Assembly (NCBI GenBank): GCA_017999645.1
Contig: JAGNLJ010000005.1
Location: 1-64,000, forward strand
DNA length: 64,000 nucleotides
Source: Alphaproteobacteria bacterium
GTDB lineage: Bacteria > Pseudomonadota > Alphaproteobacteria > Micavibrionales > Micavibrionaceae
Reading direction: 5' to 3'
Position numbers and translations under genes: made by a program. Positions 55,061 through 63,516 of the stretch are shown here, piece by piece (positions within the stretch are counted from its first letter, which is position 1; every line of letters starts with the position of its first letter). The notes beneath the pieces were generated by a model. The model saw only the letters and a program-made list of their open reading frames with translations, did no database searches and was not told the origin of the DNA.

Positions 55061-55237
55061 ATGGGAAAACCAGAAAATATTGCCTGGGGAGATCCAGGAC
55101 GCGTAAGTGAGTTATTGCGACGTGCTGCAAATTTTGATGAAAACAATGACATTGGCATGGTGGCAATGCAGGAGCTTGGGCGTCACTTGGAAGCCCAAAG
55201 CGCTTCAAACACACATCATCCAGCAGTAAAGCTTTAG
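55061..55237 (+). CDS. small protein of unknown function (58 aa)
   Basis: An open frame of 58 codons starting MGKPENIAWGDPGRVSELLR and ending NTHHPAVKL. GGGAGA lies about 7 bases before the ATG, a near-ideal ribosome-binding site. The protein is soluble and probably helical, with an acidic centre (NFDENNDIG). No family is recognised. It lies between the phaR terminator and the 322-aa gene, in DNA that is otherwise AT-rich and non-coding. Confidence 0.55.
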   Translation: MGKPENIAWGDPGRVSELLRRAANFDENNDIGMVAMQELGRHLEAQSASNTHHPAVKL

Positions 55238-55394
55238 ACTTTTCGTTGCCCGCCTACTCCCTGCCAAAGCATATTTGGCGGGCCCTTATATATGGCTATT
55301 TAAGCAATATAATTACCATAAAATATAACTAGACATAATAATCTATTTGTCGTAATATCGCCCCCATTCCAATTGCTGAGACAGGAGAAGCTAA

Positions 55395-56363
55395 ATGGGC
55401 GATTCAAAACACACGAATAGATTCAACAAGCCGGTTGTCGTCGGTATAGCAACACTGGGCCTGATTATGGCCCTCAGAACCAGTCAGGACGGCGATATTG
55501 GCCTCGGTTTTGACTCCGGCGCTTTCGCAGCGATGCCTGTAAGCCATATCCTGAATAAGGCAGCTAATCGGGACGCCTCCCTCCAGATCACCCCTCCCCC
55601 GGTCACACCTTTAACGGTTGTTGCCACAGCGCAAAAAACTGAGAAAGAACCTGTAATACAAGGCCAGAGAATTGCAACGGCCCTTCCGGCAAAAGGCCCG
55701 GCAATTGTTCAGTCTGAAAAATCAGAAGCGCTGACGCCGGCAGCAAAACCAGTAAAATTTGTAAAAACAGCAACAACCGCATTAGCGACGAAACCGGCTA
55801 ACGCAGATATATCTTCGCGCCAACCGCTCACGACGGCTTCTCCTGCAAAATCCGCAACCTCTCTGGCATCTGGTTTTCAAGGTCTTGCCGGAACCGAAAC
55901 AGTTTATGAGCATGTAAGCGACAAACCGGCCTACTGCATCCTTGGATTAAAACCCGGAGAAATATGCCCTGATGAGGGCATGGTTGCTGCACAAATTCAC
56001 AAAACTTATTTTGTGCTGGATCAAACAGCGAAAATTAATGCCGCTCAGGCCAGAACCATAATTGAAACTTCATTGTCAAATCTTGACCTGACAAAAGCAG
56101 GCATCATTATTGTTCAACACGATAAGCTCGATGAAATGGGCAGGCTGATGTTATCTGTAGTTGAATCCGCTAAGGGCACTACATCAACGTGGTATAATCC
56201 CGAAACCGGTATCGAAACGCAAAGACAGATAGCCAATAAAGGCGGGGCTTATATATATGAGCAGTATAGCGCGGCGACCGGGAAGTGGTCTCCTGTAAAG
56301 GATAAGTCGGGCGATGATCTGAGGATCGAACCTTCCGCCCCTAAGCTCACGGCAGGAATGTAA
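55395..56363 (+). CDS. membrane-anchored protein of unknown function (322 aa)
   Basis: A basic N-terminus and one membrane segment (about 12-28, KPVVVGIATLGLIMALR) lead to a long Ala/Thr/Pro/Lys-rich linker (about 60-165) and a compact C-terminal domain (about 168-310). That domain contains a cysteine pair (Cys181 and Cys191 in AYCILGLKPGEICPDE), a stretch FVLDQTAKINAAQARTIIET and STWYNPETGIET. The domain would be periplasmic. I do not recognise it. AGGAG precedes the ATG. Lower GC than the neighbours. Confidence 0.7.
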   Translation: MGDSKHTNRFNKPVVVGIATLGLIMALRTSQDGDIGLGFDSGAFAAMPVSHILNKAANRDASLQITPPPVTPLTVVATAQKTEKEPVIQGQRIATALPAKGPAIVQSEKSEALTPAAKPVKFVKTATTALATKPANADISSRQPLTTASPAKSATSLASGFQGLAGTETVYEHVSDKPAYCILGLKPGEICPDEGMVAAQIHKTYFVLDQTAKINAAQARTIIETSLSNLDLTKAGIIIVQHDKLDEMGRLMLSVVESAKGTTSTWYNPETGIETQRQIANKGGAYIYEQYSAATGKWSPVKDKSGDDLRIEPSAPKLTAGM

Positions 56364-56366
56364 GGA

Positions 56367-59300
56367 TTACGACCCGCCGAGCGTCTCAACCAGGCGGTCA
56401 CGGATATCCATGGCGCTTTCAAGTTCTTCGGCAGGCGCTTCGTGCGCGAGCACAGTGAAGGTGCCTTCTTTGTTGACGAAGATCAGCGAAGCCGACGAAC
56501 TCACGCCCTTGCCCACGCAGGCAATCTCGTAAGTATCGATGCGCGTGCCATTCTGGTTGCTGCTGCCATCCGCGACAGCGGCGAAATCTTCACCGCAACG
56601 TTTCTTCGTCTGGGCCAGGTATTCCTGAACTTTACTATCGAAACGCGACGGATCGGTTAAGGGCTGCTGAACCGCAGAACCGTAAACCTTGTTCGCTTTC
56701 CACTGATACGCGACCTTGTTGTCGCCCGAAGCCGACGGAACAACCTTCACGGCCTGCGTCGGGACGATATCAGCGCGCTCAAGAATTTGCGGCACGCCGG
56801 TGGCCGGCTGGTAAACCCCGCCATGCGAGGCCGTGTTGGCATTCGCACTCGTCGCCTGTCCCCACTCTGCAGAAGATGGCGCCGGGGCCTGTTGCAGGGC
56901 GACCTGTCCTTCCGGACGCATATTCTGCGCAGCCGCCTGTTGTTCAGCGGATTGTTCCTTAACCTGCCCGCCGCGCACGGATTCATAACCCTGGAAATCA
57001 TCCTGGACGTTCATATCGGCGAAGGGATCTTCCGAAGCACTGACCTTGAGCTCCTGCTCCTGCATCTGTGCTTCGTTCATAGGCTGGGCCACTTTGGCAA
57101 CCTGCGCTTGCCCGCTGCCGTCAAAAGCCAGCAGGTCCTGTGCCTGATCGCCGTTCGGCGCGGCGGCGGATGATGAATGCGCCAGCTCCTGCGAGGCCGA
57201 CAATCTGCTCTTGAGGTTCATATAATTACGCGCGGCCTGCTGGATTTCCATCTGGTCACCCCCGGCCTTGGCTTCGCTGAGCTTGTTCTCGAGGCGGATC
57301 ATTTCCTGCTCGATCTCTTCAGCCGAACCGAATGGTTGGGGCTTTATGTCAACGCCCTTGGGCGGCTCAGGCGGCGGCGATACGGCAGCAACGCCATCGG
57401 GTGCAGCGAGCAAATCATCAGCTGGCAGCGTCGCGGAAATAATTTCCTCACCCGGCGGCGGGCTGACGGCAGCAGCGGTCTTAGCTTCTGCATCGGCTTT
57501 TGCCTGCGCAGCCTTTTGCTCTTCCGCTTTTTTCTTTGCGGCCTTCGCTTCGTCTTTAGCGGCCTTGGCGCGCTCTTCGGCTTTCTTCACCGCTTCGTCA
57601 GCGCTGGCGGCTTTCGCTTCTTGCTCCTGCAGCTTGGCTTTCAGATCGGCAATTTCCGTGTCCTTCGCAGCCACATTTGTATTCGCGATCTGCTGGCGGA
57701 GGGTTTCATTCTCACGTGTCAGCAAATCAACTTCAGGGTTCGGCGCACCGCCAGGGATCGGGCTGTTCACTGTTTCGACCTGCGGATTGGCTCTCAGCTT
57801 GTCGTTCTCGGCGCGCAATTGCGTGACTTCTTCTTTCAATGAAGTCAACTCGCGCATCTCGTTGTCTTTTTGCTGTAATTGCGTGCGCAGCGTCTCATTA
57901 TCGTCTTTGGCCTTCTGCAGCTCAGCGGCCAGATCACCCCCGCCACCCGGCGCGGCAGCGGCTTTCGTTTTTAATTCTTCATTTTCCTTGCGGAGATTTT
58001 CCAAATCGCTCTGCAATCTCTTATTTTCCTCGACGAGGGTCTGGCCTTCAGCAATGGTTTGCTTAAGCTTCTCATTCTCGGCCTTCAACGATTCAATCGA
58101 CTCCGCATCAACAGCAGCGGTCTCTTCTGATTCAGACTGGATTTTCTGCAGCAATGAATCATTCTGCGTCTCGAGCGCCGCAATCTTGTGTGTAATGCCG
58201 CGCGCATGAACCGGCGCACGCAGAGCACTTTCAATCAATTGCTTTTCAAGTTCTTCATTCGTCGCTTTCAGAAGCTCGACCTCGGTCGTCAGCTTCGACA
58301 TCTCGACGATCTTGCGCTCTTTCTCTTCTACATTTTCAGAGAGCGCCTCGACTTTGCCCTTGAGTTCCTTGACGACGAAACCGGCATCGCCCGTAATCTG
58401 CGTAGTCTCGACAGCGGATTGCAGGCGCTTGTTTTCTTTCTGCAATTCCTCAATCTGCCTGGCGTTCTCGGCGCGCAGCTTGTCGCTCTCAGCCGTCGCC
58501 CCGATTTTCAACGCCTCGTTTTCTTTCTCAAGATTATCGATGATCGAGCGCAGCGTGTCCCCGCGGTCCGCATCCGCATTCTTGAGCGTCAGCTGTTCCT
58601 TGAGGCGCTCGTTTTCCTGGATCAGTGATAAAATATCATTCGGATCAACACCCGAAGAATCGACAGCAACCTCGCCATTGCGGAGCTGCTCATTCTGCAC
58701 CTGCAATTCAGCGACCTGGTCGTTCAGAACCTCGCCTTGTATGTCCCCCGCCTGCGCCGTCTCCAGCGCCGCGGTCAACTGCAGGTTTTCAGTCTCCAGC
58801 CTTGAAATCGTCTCGATATCTTTCTTCGAACGGAGCGACTCCTTGTCGCCTCTTCTGACATTCCGGAGCTTCGATTTAAGCTCGTCGTTTTCCTGCTCCA
58901 GCATGCTCAGGCGACCGGATAATTGGTCAGAATTTATTTCGAAACTGCCCGTTTCGGAACCAGCCTTGGCTTCAATGATTCCGCTGGTCATACGCCTGTT
59001 GTCGTCCTGCAGTTTTGCAAGCTGGCGCCGCACGCGCTCGAACTCTTTATCCTCGACTGAATCGTCAGATGAATCCTCAACTGAATCCGCCGATGCCTCG
59101 TCCACCTCCGGGTAATATTCATCCTCGGCCACAGCCGGTCCCTCGGTGCTGGCAACGCAGGTCGCCAGTTTCGCCTGGCCGGTGTCGATATCGGAAAGGT
59201 CGAAATGATAAGCCTTGTCGCCGAACGCCACGCGCAGGAATCCTGTCTGGCCCAGCGCCTCAAAGAACTCCTCATCCTGACCCAGACGGATAACGAAAGC

Positions 59301-59648
59301 CTGGTTCGATACCGGGAACACCTCGAACGCGCGCTGCTGGCCCGCCCCGGGGTCTAACATCACTTCCATGCCCTGCGCCTGGCGGAAACGCGGCTGCTGG
59401 AAATCAAGGGCAAAGGACGCTTCGTTGCTCGCGTTACGTGCAAATGTCAAAATCGTGTTCGGGCGGAAACGGCGCGCCACTGCGCAATAGCCGTTGCCAT
59501 CGCTGCTGGTTTCAACTTTGTTGACCGCCCATTGTGTCGAAGGTTGGAGCGCAACCCCCTTCTGTGCCAGCGCTGGCTGTATCGCGACGCCGCTGGCGCC
59601 CACTAGGCCGATGATGGCTGCGGAATACAAAAAGGATCTTTTGCTCAT
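56367..59648 (-). CDS. large periplasmic coiled-coil protein
   Basis: A 1093-residue protein with a signal peptide (1-28, ending QPALAQ). A globular N-terminal domain (about 30-168, cysteines 55 and 164, spaced as if in one disulfide) recalls the IalB fold, but this is only a resemblance. An acidic linker follows, then about 500 residues of coiled coil (about 200-720) with heptads rich in Glu, Leu, Asn and Lys. A low-complexity Ala/Pro/Gln region follows. The C-terminal globular domain (about 955-1093) has two cysteines. No enzyme motif is seen. Probably structural or a scaffold in the periplasm. Confidence 0.75.
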   Translation of the reverse strand: MSKRSFLYSAAIIGLVGASGVAIQPALAQKGVALQPSTQWAVNKVETSSDGNGYCAVARRFRPNTILTFARNASNEASFALDFQQPRFRQAQGMEVMLDPGAGQQRAFEVFPVSNQAFVIRLGQDEEFFEALGQTGFLRVAFGDKAYHFDLSDIDTGQAKLATCVASTEGPAVAEDEYYPEVDEASADSVEDSSDDSVEDKEFERVRRQLAKLQDDNRRMTSGIIEAKAGSETGSFEINSDQLSGRLSMLEQENDELKSKLRNVRRGDKESLRSKKDIETISRLETENLQLTAALETAQAGDIQGEVLNDQVAELQVQNEQLRNGEVAVDSSGVDPNDILSLIQENERLKEQLTLKNADADRGDTLRSIIDNLEKENEALKIGATAESDKLRAENARQIEELQKENKRLQSAVETTQITGDAGFVVKELKGKVEALSENVEEKERKIVEMSKLTTEVELLKATNEELEKQLIESALRAPVHARGITHKIAALETQNDSLLQKIQSESEETAAVDAESIESLKAENEKLKQTIAEGQTLVEENKRLQSDLENLRKENEELKTKAAAAPGGGGDLAAELQKAKDDNETLRTQLQQKDNEMRELTSLKEEVTQLRAENDKLRANPQVETVNSPIPGGAPNPEVDLLTRENETLRQQIANTNVAAKDTEIADLKAKLQEQEAKAASADEAVKKAEERAKAAKDEAKAAKKKAEEQKAAQAKADAEAKTAAAVSPPPGEEIISATLPADDLLAAPDGVAAVSPPPEPPKGVDIKPQPFGSAEEIEQEMIRLENKLSEAKAGGDQMEIQQAARNYMNLKSRLSASQELAHSSSAAAPNGDQAQDLLAFDGSGQAQVAKVAQPMNEAQMQEQELKVSASEDPFADMNVQDDFQGYESVRGGQVKEQSAEQQAAAQNMRPEGQVALQQAPAPSSAEWGQATSANANTASHGGVYQPATGVPQILERADIVPTQAVKVVPSASGDNKVAYQWKANKVYGSAVQQPLTDPSRFDSKVQEYLAQTKKRCGEDFAAVADGSSNQNGTRIDTYEIACVGKGVSSSASLIFVNKEGTFTVLAHEAPAEELESAMDIRDRLVETLGGS

Positions 59649-59793
59649 GGCAATGCTCCGAATCGTGACAGGCGAGATGAACGGTTTGGGAAGTAGAAGA
59701 GACTCTTATCCACAGAATCACACATTTTATCCACGGAGACAATAGATTCCGTAAACAATTCATTAACAATTTAAATATGAAAAATAAAATAGT

Positions 59794-59878
59794 GTCATTG
59801 CGAGGAGCCAATGCGACGAAGCAATCCAGCTTTTTTTACATGAAACCTCTGGATTGCTTCGCTATCGCTCGCAATGAC
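59794..59878. repeat. 85-bp inverted repeat, copy 1
   Basis: GTCATTGCGAGGAGC...GCGACGAAGCAATCCAG on the left faces CTGGATTGCTTCGC...GCTCGCAATGAC on the right, with a T-rich loop. The right end touches the prfB stop codon and supplies its first base pair. A second copy is at 62864-62943. This is a dispersed intergenic palindrome found in several alphaproteobacteria. Confidence 0.88.
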
Positions 59879-60988
59879 TAGGCGGGTTTATTTCCAAGCC
59901 TCTGTGCCAGCGACGCCTCTAAGAACTCGTCGATATCCCCGTCCAGAACGGCCTGCGCGTCGGTGTTTTCCACACCAGTGCGTAAGTCCTTGATCATCTG
60001 GTAGGGCTGAAGAACATACGACCTGATCTGGTGTCCCCAGCCGATATCCGTCTTCTCGCCCTGCAACTTGGCCTTCTCGTCCTCACGCTTCTGAATTTCC
60101 AGCGCATAGAGCTTGGCCCGCAGCATCTCATAGGCCTCGGCCCGGTTCTGGTGCTGCGAGCGGCCGCTCTGGCTGGCGGCAACAGTATTCGTTGGAATGT
60201 GCGTGATCCGGACAGCGGACTCCGTCTTGTTAACGTGCTGGCCGCCCGCCCCCTGCGCACGGTACGTATCGATTCGTAAATCCTTTTCCTCGATTTCAAT
60301 TTTTACTTCATCGTCGATGACCGGGCTGATCGATATCGATGCAAAACTCGTGTGCCGACGCGCGTTGGAATCGAACGGTGAAATCCGTACCAATCTGTGC
60401 ACGCCGTTTTCCGTCTTCAGCCAGCCATAAGCCTGGTCGCCCTCGATCTTGATCGTCGCGGATTTAAGGCCAGCCTCTTCACCCTGGCTTTCATCCAGCA
60501 GCGAAACACCGAACCCCCGCTGCCCCGCCCAGCGTGTATACATGCGAAGCAAAATCTGCGCCCAGTCCTGTGCCTCGGTGCCGCCCGCGCCCGCATTCAC
60601 CTGCAGGTATGCATCGTTCCCGTCCGCTTCACCGGATAACAAACTTTCGATCTGGCGCTGGCGCGCGTCCTCGCGGATTTTCTCAAGTGCACCGTGCGCC
60701 TCGTTGATGAGGGATTCATCGCCCTCCTCTTCGGCCATTTCAATCAGGCCGGTATTATCGCTGACGCCCTGCTCGATCGCGCGCACGCTGTCGATCTGCG
60801 CCGCAAGACGATTTTTCTCGCGCATGATTTTCTGCGCTTTTTCAGGGCTGTTCCAGAGATCGGGAGATTCAGAAAGGGACGTCAGCTCTTCGAGCCGCTT
60901 GAGCGCAACATCCCAGTCAAAGATGCCTCCTCAGCAGTGCCAGGGAGCTTTCAATGTCCGTAACAACTGCCTGCGTTTCAGCACGCAT
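59878..60988 (-). CDS. prfB: peptide chain release factor 2, programmed +1 frameshift
   Basis: RF2 releases the peptide at UGA and UAA. The reading frame starts at the ATG at 60988, runs 23 codons to an in-frame UGA (60917-60919), shifts +1 there and continues to 59878, for 369 residues in all. The shift site is CTT-TGA-C preceded by an AGGAGG three bases before the CTT, the standard RF2 autoregulation. The GGQ motif ([18 protein letters not shown]) and the SPF stop-recognition tripeptide ([15 protein letters not shown]) are intact. Ignoring the shift would give a protein lacking about 50 N-terminal residues. Confidence 0.96.
60916..60931 (-). promoter_or_regulatory. prfB: prfB frameshift signal
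   Basis: An internal Shine-Dalgarno (AGGAGG, 60926-60931), CAT, then the slippery CTT and UGA followed by C. When RF2 is scarce, the ribosome slips +1 at CTT-T and reads on, so RF2 limits its own synthesis. Confidence 0.95.
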
Positions 60989-61014
60989 GGTGAGTGAAAT
61001 CCTTTTTAAAAGCC

Positions 61015-61581
61015 TTAAGCGGCTTTTTCTACAATAGCGGATTCCGTCAGGAATTCCAGCGCCGCCGCGACGAACTTTTCGCGCGGGCCTGTGGCCGCAC
61101 CGCCAGTCATGAGGTTGCCGTCGATGACGAAAGCTTCTTCCGCCCACGTGCCGCCTGCATTCGTAACTTCGCTCCGAACATTTTCCGGACCCGTAACCGT
61201 GCGGCCCGAGATGCGCTGCGCGAACGCAACGAGATCAACCGCCTGGTCGAACGCGACGACTGGCTTGCGCGCATCAATGAAACTGCCGATGAAACGGCGT
61301 GTGTGCGCGGTGAGTTTCAGTTTATCAACGCTACGCTGTCCGCCGGGAATAACCAGCATCGAGAAATTCGCGCCGAGCGCTTCGCTCAGCATCTGGTCTG
61401 CCGCGAAGTTCAGGCCCCAGCCATTTTCGTTCCAGCTGTTCACAAGCCCCTGGTCCATGCCGATGATGCGGACATTGGCACCGGTCTTCATCAGCGCACG
61501 CTGCATTTCGGTGAGGTCTTTTTCACAAAATCCGTTTGCGACAAGAACAGCCAGTTTCTGGCCGAGAAGTGCCTTGATCAT
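61015..61581 (-). CDS. DJ-1/PfpI family protein lacking the nucleophile
   Basis: A 188-residue protein of the DJ-1/PfpI superfamily. The Glu of the family is at 20 (NGFCEKDL), and FSMLVIPGGQRSVDKLK is typical. At the nucleophile elbow, where relatives have Cys-His, the sequence is VVAFDQAVDLVAF: Asp112 and Gln113 replace them. The fold is therefore kept without the protease/deglycase nucleophile. Upstream of prfB on the same strand, 26 bp away. Confidence 0.86.
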   Translation of the reverse strand: MIKALLGQKLAVLVANGFCEKDLTEMQRALMKTGANVRIIGMDQGLVNSWNENGWGLNFAADQMLSEALGANFSMLVIPGGQRSVDKLKLTAHTRRFIGSFIDARKPVVAFDQAVDLVAFAQRISGRTVTGPENVRSEVTNAGGTWAEEAFVIDGNLMTGGAATGPREKFVAAALEFLTESAIVEKAA

Positions 61582-61910
61582 CGAGTAGAACTCCTGAGTT
61601 GTAATACCGCCTTCACGGCGAGCGGGCGCCCGCAGGAAGAGAGAAGTATTTTTTTGTTTTTAAAGCGGGGGAAGATTTGGCTTTTTCCCCAATGAAAGTC
61701 AAGAATTAATCACTATTAACGCCGCATTATCCGGACCCAGGCTTTTCACGGAAAGTCCCGAAACCCTCAAATCCTTAAAAATCCACACCTTTTTCAAAAA
61801 AATGGGTGCAAAATGAATAACTTGTCTTTACATTCCGTATTCTGGTCATTAAAAGTCATATCTATACGGATTTTACCAGTAACTCAGGCACCAATTAGGA
61901 GCGAAACTCA
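61582..61910. other. 329-bp intergenic region
   Basis: The gap between the DJ-1-like gene and the divergent OmpA-like gene. It holds a GCGGGCGCCCGC palindrome near 61623 and a poly-T stretch (about 61650). Possible promoter elements for the OmpA-like gene (TTTACA near 61827 and A/T-rich sequence 17 bases on) are too weak to assign. I see no open frame or RNA gene in it. Confidence 0.5.
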
Positions 61911-62807
61911 ATGAATATTCTTCGTAACGTCATTCTGGTTACAGCAACGGTCGCATTGTCCGGCTGTACTGCTTTCACAAGCTTTAGCGAAGTTGAGGCG
62001 CTGAATGACGCCCAGCCCGTCGGCAGCCCGTTCACACAGGCGCTCACCGGTGAGTACCGCGAATTCTCGAACGCAGAAAAAGACAACTTTGATTACCCGG
62101 ATGCGCTGCACTTCGCGCGCAAGGGCCTTGCCACAGCTTCTGGCGAAACCGTTCTGCCTGAACCGGTTGCCGACTGGAACCTCAGCGAGAAACACATCCA
62201 GGAACTCGGCGCAGCCCGCGGCCGCCTGATCGTTGCTTACGATCTCGGCGCGCGTGAAACCGCTCCCGCTCTTTCGGCCCGCGCTCAAGCCAAATTTGAC
62301 TGCTGGATTGAATCGCAGGAAGAGCACTGGAACGACACAGACGTTCCTTGCAAAAAGGACTTCATGGATGCGTTAGCGCAGCTTGAAGGCCAGCTCCAGC
62401 CGCAGGCTCCCGCTCAGGAAGTCGTCGAGCCGATGAACAACTACGGCGTTGACCCGAATGCACCGATGGCCGCTGAGAACGCGATGTACCTCGTGTTCTT
62501 CGACTGGGACCGCTCGAACATCGGCTCCGGCGCACAAAGCGTTCTTGACGCAGTCGCCGCCGAAGTCGCGAAAAACCCGCCCGCTTCCATCAGCGTCGTC
62601 GGCCACGCTGACACCTCGGGTCCGACCGACTACAACGAACGTCTGGCTCTGAAACGCGCCAACAATGTGAAGGACGCCCTCGTCCAGCGCGGTGTTGATG
62701 CCTCGATCATCATGGTCGATGCAAAAGGCGAGACCGAGCCTCTGGTTGCTACGCCGGACAACGTCCGCGAGCCGGCCAACCGCCGCGTGAACATCTCGTT
62801 CCAGTAA
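61911..62807 (+). CDS. OmpA-like lipoprotein
   Basis: A 298-residue lipoprotein. The signal ends in VALSGC (lipobox, Cys19). A 150-residue helical N-terminal region with two cysteines (FDCW, VPCKK) is followed by a C-terminal OmpA-like peptidoglycan-binding domain (about 188-298: VVGHADTSGPTDYNERLALK, NVKDALVQRGVDAS). It probably tethers the outer membrane to the wall, as Pal does. It is not Pal itself: the Tol genes are absent. An intrinsic terminator follows. Confidence 0.85.
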   Translation: MNILRNVILVTATVALSGCTAFTSFSEVEALNDAQPVGSPFTQALTGEYREFSNAEKDNFDYPDALHFARKGLATASGETVLPEPVADWNLSEKHIQELGAARGRLIVAYDLGARETAPALSARAQAKFDCWIESQEEHWNDTDVPCKKDFMDALAQLEGQLQPQAPAQEVVEPMNNYGVDPNAPMAAENAMYLVFFDWDRSNIGSGAQSVLDAVAAEVAKNPPASISVVGHADTSGPTDYNERLALKRANNVKDALVQRGVDASIIMVDAKGETEPLVATPDNVREPANRRVNISFQ

Positions 62808-62823
62808 GCGGAATTACGAATTT

Positions 62824-62853
62824 AAAAAGGCCGGGAGCGATCCCGGCCTTTTT
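62824..62853. terminator. intrinsic terminator after the OmpA-like gene
   Basis: AAAAAGGCCGGGA-GCGA-TCCCGGCCTTTTTT: a long GC stem with A and T tails on both sides, so it can serve both strands. Confidence 0.93.
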
Positions 62854-62863
62854 TATTGCTTCC

Positions 62864-62943
62864 GTCATTGCGAGGAGCGAATGCGACGAATCAATCCATT
62901 TTTCTGTCTTGGGTCTGGATTGCTTCGCTACGCTCGCAATGAC
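62864..62943. repeat. 80-bp inverted repeat, copy 2
   Basis: GTCATTGCGAGGAGCGAATG...AATCCA on the left faces TGGATTGCTTCGC...CTCGCAATGAC on the right. Same family as 59794-59878, with the outer arms identical. Just downstream of the terminator and just past the end of the lipoprotein gene on the other strand. Confidence 0.88.
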
Positions 62944-62945
62944 GA

Positions 62946-63506
62946 TTACTGAGTATTTAACCGCATATCCGTCAGCACCACCCGCACCACCTGGCGATCT
63001 AAATCGGCATAGAGCTGCTCGATCCCCTCAAGCTGGTGCTGCTCGCGCTCGGCGACCGAAGCATGCTCGGTGATATTCATCGTGCGCTGCGCCTTCAGCG
63101 TATTGCCGTACAAAACCACACCGCTCTCGCTGATATGCTCCAAGCGCAGGATCAGTTTCACGTCATAAACATCATGCCCGGCCACGTTCAGGTAACCGGT
63201 CATCCGGCCCTTGGAGGGCGAGTAAACATGGCGCACGGTCGCCTCTTCCATCACGGCGCGAAGCGTCCCGTTGCCGCCCACGGCATTAAACCGCGTGGAG
63301 AGATAACGCTCCGCCGCTTCTGACGGCGAAACCGCGAAACCATCGGCCTCGCTGCCGCCCAGCACTTCCGTCTCCACCTGCGCGACACTGACCGGCATCG
63401 GCTGCAGATGATCGAACGTGATATCAGGGTGCGGCAGTCCCGCTCCCGATGCGCACGCCGCAAGAACACCAATCGACGCAAAACTCAAAAATCTGTACCT
63501 GGCCAT
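62946..63506 (-). CDS. lipoprotein of unknown function
   Basis: A 186-residue protein with a lipoprotein signal (RFLSFASIGVLAAC, lipobox LAAC). The mature part is a probable alpha/beta domain with no catalytic motif I know: AERYLSTRFNAVGGNGTL, YLNVAGHDVYDVKLILRLEH. AAGGAGA is 5 bases before the ATG at 63506. A longer in-frame extension upstream is rejected as antisense to hslO. It lies 10 bp downstream of hslO. Confidence 0.72.
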   Translation of the reverse strand: MARYRFLSFASIGVLAACASGAGLPHPDITFDHLQPMPVSVAQVETEVLGGSEADGFAVSPSEAAERYLSTRFNAVGGNGTLRAVMEEATVRHVYSPSKGRMTGYLNVAGHDVYDVKLILRLEHISESGVVLYGNTLKAQRTMNITEHASVAEREQHQLEGIEQLYADLDRQVVRVVLTDMRLNTQ

Positions 63507-63516
63507 AAAAATCTCC

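Noticed and set aside
59878-60825. prfB as a truncated gene or pseudogene
   Set aside because: The missing N-terminus is encoded upstream in the other frame and joined by the standard +1 frameshift site.
60917-61147. Separate 76-aa protein
   Set aside because: Its last 23 codons are the zero-frame start of prfB; the part upstream has no gene features.
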